Below are positions 59,627 through 64,000 of a DNA stretch of 64,000 nt, piece after piece; the stretch's first letter is position 1, and each line of letters starts with the position of its first letter. This DNA comes from Ramazzottius varieornatus (Eukaryota > Tardigrada > Eutardigrada > Parachela > Ramazzottiidae). The stretch is taken from positions 635,633 to 699,632 of the forward strand of contig BDGG01000003.1 of assembly GCA_001949185.1 (NCBI GenBank). Reading direction: 5' to 3'. The notes below the pieces were generated by a model. It saw only the letters and a program-made list of their open reading frames with translations. It had not been told where the DNA came from and did no database searches. A program made the translations under genes and the position numbers.

Positions 59627-60518
59627 ATGAGCCCATCCGCGGCTGATTTGTTACTTGGTGGGACTGTTCTAATCGCTTCCTGCCGGTGCATCTTACTTCG
59701 TACCAACCCCGCGCTAAATCAGAATGTCGGAGTCATGTTGAGCTACACGCCGGATCCAGAAACGGCCATGAATGCGGTACAGTAAAGCCCTGAGTTGAAG
59801 ATCGCTCCAAGGTCTTCCGGTTGTGCACCTTGATCACGAAATCTCGCCTTTTACCAAGTTCGCTCTTGCAGACAAAAATTATTTGGTATCATGGGTATCC
59901 GGCTGAAGAATATAAGATTTGCGTAATTTCTGTCTGCCACAGGTTCCGAATTTATCTCGAGTAGTTTGGAAATGCGAAAGAATTTGTTTCTTGCAATTAT
60001 CTTCCGGCTTTAGACAGAGGATGGATACCTCATATAGATCCAACGCATTCCGCATGGCATCAAAAACACAACCCTGCAAGGGAATGGTCCCCGACCAGTG
60101 GTCATCCTGCAGCATGGTACACATCCCTCACTGTCAGTAGCCAGCCATTTCGTCCCATGTCAAGCTTGCGAAACTTTTTACATTACTGTACCTACGCGTA
60201 CCTCTGAGAGTTTGACTACACCTAAAAACAAGGACTTCTCTAGGAGCTTTATGCAGCAGTACCGACTGGATAACGAACCTTCCCGGTGACAGCCTTGGTA
60301 AACATTTCATACTGTGCGCATTAATCTCTTCTAGCCGCTGGCTTGATCCGGATCGAACGTGAAGGCGTTTGCACTACGATTGAACTGGCTTCGTCTCGTT
60401 TAGGTTTCACTTTGGCCGATGCGGGATACGATGTTCGGTTAGGCAATATGCGTGGAAATTTCTACGGTCTGAACCACAAAACACTCCCCGTAGAATCGAA
60501 AGAATTTTGGGACTTCAG
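59627..60518 (+). pseudogene. Acid (LIPA-type) lipase, truncated with one nonsense codon
   Basis: Four exons can be traced, all in matching phase: 59627-59776 (start, hydrophobic leader, then YTPDPETAMNA), 59872-59922 (WYHGYPAEEYKIC), 60014 to about 60110 (TEDGYLI, a TAG, IQRIPHGIKN and VVILQHG) and 60335-60518 ([16 protein letters not shown] and [14 protein letters not shown]). These are the classic N-terminal blocks of lysosomal/gastric acid lipases of the alpha/beta-hydrolase fold, which hydrolyse cholesteryl esters and triglycerides. The TAG at 60035-60037 lies inside the TEDGYIL...RIPHG block, where relatives have a sense codon. The second half, with the GHSQG nucleophile and the Asp and His of the triad, is not found. 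Instead a MITE end starts 65 bp later. Splice sites remain clean, so loss is probably recent. Confidence 0.78.
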
Positions 60519-60582
60519 GTCATCCCTGATCATCCCTTGCCATATACTCCTTCTTCGCGATTGGCCTAAATTCTCATTCGTA

Positions 60583-60625
60583 CACTGTAGACACAAAATT
60601 AACCGTTAAAAATGGGCGTAACCCA
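60583..60625. repeat. Partial MITE end beside the lipase relic
   Basis: CACTGTAGACACAAAATTAACCG followed by an ATGGGCGTAAC block matches the left end of the element at 41851 (CAGTGTACGACAAAATAAACCG, ATGGGTGTA). The partner right end was not found, so this is a half element. Confidence 0.55.
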
Positions 60626-61140
60626 ATGCATATTCACACTTCAAGGGAAGCGTTTCTGTGGTACAGAAACGCTACAGAGATGCCGTTAGGGTTACAGAAA
60701 CGCGGAAGAAGTTCTGAAGCTATTGATAAAGTGTGGTGGAAGTGCGACTGTGCAACTTCAGCCCGGTTTCTGTAGTGGAGAATCTAGGAAGAAATCTTTC
60801 AGTGTGGAAGTGTGCACGGTCGAAATACGGATGCTATTCTTTCGCCTGATAAAAAACTCAAATCAAATTTCCTGTTACGGTGACGAATAACTGAATGGAC
60901 CGGAAGTGGAAATAATAATGATTATAAAACTGAACGGGACTGCGTTACATTGACATATAAACCGTTAAGAGTGGCAAACCATAAGTGCAGCACAGATTCA
61001 GGCCAGATTGGTCATTGGGTAGTGCGTTACCCTGTCCAGATTACTCTTTTGATATCTGGACGGAAGGATGCGATCTAGACAACAGTTTCATTTCTTTTTC
61101 CGTGAAAAGGAGTAAAGATGCCTTTCACACAGGCTAATTC
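60626..61140. other. Intergenic, repeated ACAGAAACGC motif
   Basis: Copies of ACAGAAACGC occur at about 60663-60705, and an AAACCGTTAAGAGTGG echo of the MITE end occurs near 60960. No gene is seen. Confidence 0.4.
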
Positions 61141-64000
61141 CAAGTATGATCTTGCTACAGAGAGATTGTATTTTGAAATCGATCAGGAAAACAGGTATAA
61201 ATGTGTTGTGTGTGGATGTGGTTTATAAATTATTATCCAGTATTCGGCGTCATCTTCGAGAGAATTACAAGGACGACACAACTGGAAGTCGACAACAAGA
61301 TGTGCTAGAAGAGACGGGTGAGTTCATTACCATCGTATGGCTGATACAAGTAGGCAAGTATCAAAGAACTCAACTATCGTGAACCTGCTTTATTTTACCA
61401 ACAAAAGCGCATTCTCCAGTGGACAGTGGCGAGAATTTGGAAGAATCCTTCCGTGACCACTCAATCGTTCACATTGTCCCACCAGCACCTCTACCGATGG
61501 CACTCGAACTAGTCTGCGTATTCTTATGGATCGCCACAAATTGCCTTACCGTGCCATCAATGATATTATCGGTTTCATCAGATTGAAGCCGGACATATCC
61601 AATATCAGGACAGTGGACGACGTGCTAAAGCAGTCAAGCAATCTAGACGTCCAGATGAAGCGCTTATGCTGCATTTGTCACTGCCCAATTGAGAATGACG
61701 TCCGCATTACATCAAGTATATTGGGAATAGTTTGCTGACGAGTACTGCGTGATTCAATAGTTATGAATTCTAGCAACATGCTGCGGCGAGATTTCACCAT
61801 TTGTCTCCTCAAGGAACAGCTTAGGTGCTTAACCAAAGGTACACGCACTGCTAACCTGATCAATTGGCGCGGTAGTCATGTTAAGTTTTCGAATGTAGAC
61901 AACAGGCTCAAATTATGGGATGATAGCGATTACCGGAAGAACGGCCTCATTGCTGATGGCACTGACGGATCCTCACACATGGATGCAGTAGCCAGACTGT
62001 TAGCTGAACATCCGGAGAAGAAAGCGCTGACGTTTTTACTGTGTACCGATGGGGTGCAGATTCACAAATCCAATCGGAAGTCGGCTTGGCCGATCTTCTT
62101 GGTGTGTGAACAAATTGGCCTACCACATAGGTGAAGTATTTCACTACATGAATCGAGAGATTGTGTATGGTCCTCCAGTTATCGAATAACATGTTTTACA
62201 GGTTCAAGAAAAGAAACGTGATACTGTATGGACTGTGGCACGGAGTGGGCAAGCCTCCTCTACGCGGGATGTTACGTATGGTACAAGGTGAAATCGATGA
62301 GGTCAATGAGCAAGGTTCGCTGTCATGTCTGAAACACGCGTCCTACAGAGTTTGCTGTCACTACTTAATTGTGTGATTTTATTGAGGAGGAATTCCTGTG
62401 TGTAACGATGGCCAAGAGTTTGACTGCTTAGTTGGAGTGACCAAAGTGACAGCTGATACCATTGGCAAAGCCTCTTCAACAAACCAAGTGCAGTTCAATG
62501 GTGAGGAAGGTTGCTGTCACTGGCTAGCTCGCGGCACCAATATCACAACCCCGAAAGGCGGGAACGTTCGTTCGTATGCATCTTCCATCGACCCACCTGC
62601 AACAAGGCGCACCCACAAAAGACTTGTCAGGCACGCGAGGAAAGCCACAGAATCTGGCACCAAAGTAACGGTATTTTATTTCAACAAGTTTGTACTGTTT
62701 TAGTCAATTTGTAATATTACAGGTGCATGGGGTTAAAGGCACTCCACCTGTGAGCGAACTTAGAGTTCTCGATCGTGAGAAGGAAGTCGTGGTGGATGAA
62801 ATGCACGGAGGTTATCTTGGTGTTGCAAAAACAATTCTCGGTCTTTGGAGAAAGACTCTAACAGATAACCAAGTATACAGCTCAGCAGTCTTGTCTTTTA
62901 AACGAGTTAATTCATATTCGGGTCCATCACAAATATGAAATTCTGATTTGAATATATGTCTTGATTTGAGTACTTCAATTTTAGTTAGAACATTTTCTGA
63001 AAGCGGAAAACCGTTACGTACATTGTTTCAGGTTAATTCGATAACGGAAAGAATGAGTCTGTTCAAGCCACCTCCGCTCTGCAACCGGCCTCCGGAGAAT
63101 CTCGAGTTAGCCACTTGGAGAAGCAGCACGTTTCGGGGCTGGGTTTTTGACTTCTGGTTCCCCTGCTGTACCGGAATAATTAGGCCTGAGCTTCTACATC
63201 ACTTTGCACTTTTTACCGAAGCATTCACTATTCTTTCTGCAACATCCATCCATCCGGAACGCGATGTTGATCGTGCTCGAATCCTCATCCGGAATTTCCA
63301 GACAGATTTCACTAATCACTACTGTATGTTACTTGAATTCGCAGTTTTTCAATCAGGCGATCCATAACACTTATCTTCCACTTTTGTAGTGGAACGTTAC
63401 TTTGGAATTAACGTTCACTGCTTGGGGCATCTTCCTGACGGTGATCTGGAGACAGGGCCACTCTGGGCTTTGTTTCCTTAAGAAGGGCTGAACGGGGTTG
63501 TTGCTCGAGGAAACCATGCGAACCATGCCATCTCCAAGTCAGCCGTTCTACAGTACGTTTCCGCGCAGAACGCCGAAAGAGATGTTAAGCTTATATCATC
63601 GCCGAAAGCGGTGAAATTTTGCTTGATGGTCAAAGGAATGAGGTAGGCGTCGAATCTGTCTACTGACACCGATATTTCAGATTCCAGTATCCATACATTC
63701 ACTATGCATGATGTTTACAGAACCAAGGATGTTGCAAGATCAGCCAAGTGGACCCTGTTGGGCAATCCCCTTCGATTGTCCCAAGAAAAGAAAGCGGAAG
63801 TGATGCATGGAATATACGTCGTCAGATTTTTCGGTCGAGCAAAACTCCACGGATGTACGGCCTGGACACCCAAGTATAAGAAACCAACTAAGCGCTCCGC
63901 TCGCCATTTTGTCACGATACACAATTCAGCAAAAGCTCACACTTTCATAAAACTAGTCACTTAGCGTACACGTGCCTGGCCTAAATATGGGGATGGACAA
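61141..64000 (+). mobile_element. TNP2-like DNA-transposon transposase gene, decayed, running off the right edge
   Basis: A large transposase of the TNP2/DUF4218-like type found in invertebrate elements. Pieces in order: a Cys-rich stretch (about 61660-61730, CCICHCPIEN); KALTFLLCTDGVQIHKS and SAWPIFLVCEQIGL, spliced (62130 to 62202, GT-AG) to FKKRNVILYGLWHGVGKPPL; a central piece (about 62392-62664) spliced to 62723 giving VHGVKGTPPVSEL and VVVDEMHGGYLGVAKTILGLW; after an acceptor near 63032, MSLFKPPPLCNRPPENLELA and ATWRSSTFRGWVFDFWF; then ERYFGINVHCLGHL, LETGPLWALFP and GLNGVVARGN. A TAA at 63479-63481 replaces the codon expected within FPFEGLNG, so the copy cannot make a full protein. A basic tail piece (63740-63960) follows. 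The right end of the element is outside the window; the left terminus was not identified. Confidence 0.7.

Overview
The window is animal nuclear DNA. Genes are split by short GT-AG introns (many of 50-100 bp), there is no operon structure, and the families are metazoan: NF-YA, intersectin, prolyl 4-hydroxylase alpha, a chitin-binding cuticular protein, an Ebony-like enzyme, and adipokinetic-hormone-type and gustatory-type receptors. The cuticular chitin-binding (CPAP1-like), Ebony-like and gustatory-like genes point to an ecdysozoan. A compact genome such as a tardigrade would fit, but that is inference and the species cannot be fixed from the sequence alone.

Layout: 1-5.3 kb is repeat-rich, with a MITE-like element (751-1569) and a decayed pogo/Tigger-type DNA transposon (about 2.9-5.3 kb). 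6.1-6.4 kb holds a small secreted Tyr/His/Arg-rich peptide gene (-). 9.3-10.4 kb holds a secreted chitin-binding protein (+). 11.3-14.5 kb holds a divergent pair, NF-YA (-) and a PPM1G-like PP2C phosphatase (+). CIAO2A (-) lies at 14.8-15.4 kb, tail-to-tail with the phosphatase. 18.2-23.0 kb holds two tandem prolyl 4-hydroxylase alpha genes (+) with identical exon plans. 23.5-24.0 kb holds a broken GnRH/AKH-type receptor fragment (+). 24.2-27.2 kb is N-acetylglucosamine kinase (-), whose first intron contains a long inverted repeat around a 50-N assembly gap. 29.7-30.7 kb is a gustatory-receptor-like membrane gene or relic (+). 31.3-32.4 kb is the carrier-plus-acyltransferase half of an Ebony-like enzyme (-), with no adenylation domain in view. 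34.6-37.6 kb is a Ly6/uPAR three-finger protein with a Thr/Pro-rich tail (-). 43.2-44.4 kb is an unrecognised secreted Cys-rich protein (+). 45.0-48.7 kb is a compact intersectin (+). 50.3-51.5 kb is an intronless C2-like protein (+). 53.3-54.1 kb is a relic of a natriuretic-peptide-receptor-type ligand-binding domain (+). 59.6-60.5 kb is an acid-lipase pseudogene (+). 61.1 kb to the right edge is a decayed TNP2-like transposase gene (+).

The intact genes are mostly unrelated housekeeping, secreted or cuticle functions. The one functional cluster is the tandem prolyl 4-hydroxylases (collagen maturation in the ER). The intergenic DNA is unusually rich in small inverted-repeat elements: two copies of one TA-flanked MITE, a 165-bp TA-flanked MITE with a half-copy just past the truncated end of the lipase relic, an 828-bp foldback element, a MITE shared by NAGK and intersectin introns, and two elements whose subtermini are packed with short repeated motifs. 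I found no CRISPR array, no rRNA and no convincing tRNA. I did not find a clearly new multi-gene system. The most interesting loci are the Ebony-like half-enzyme, the single-EH/single-SH3 intersectin, the unrecognised Cys-rich secreted protein, and the cluster of decaying receptor and lipase genes. Exon boundaries were read by eye from splice consensus, reading phase and family similarity remembered from known proteins; nothing was run against a database.
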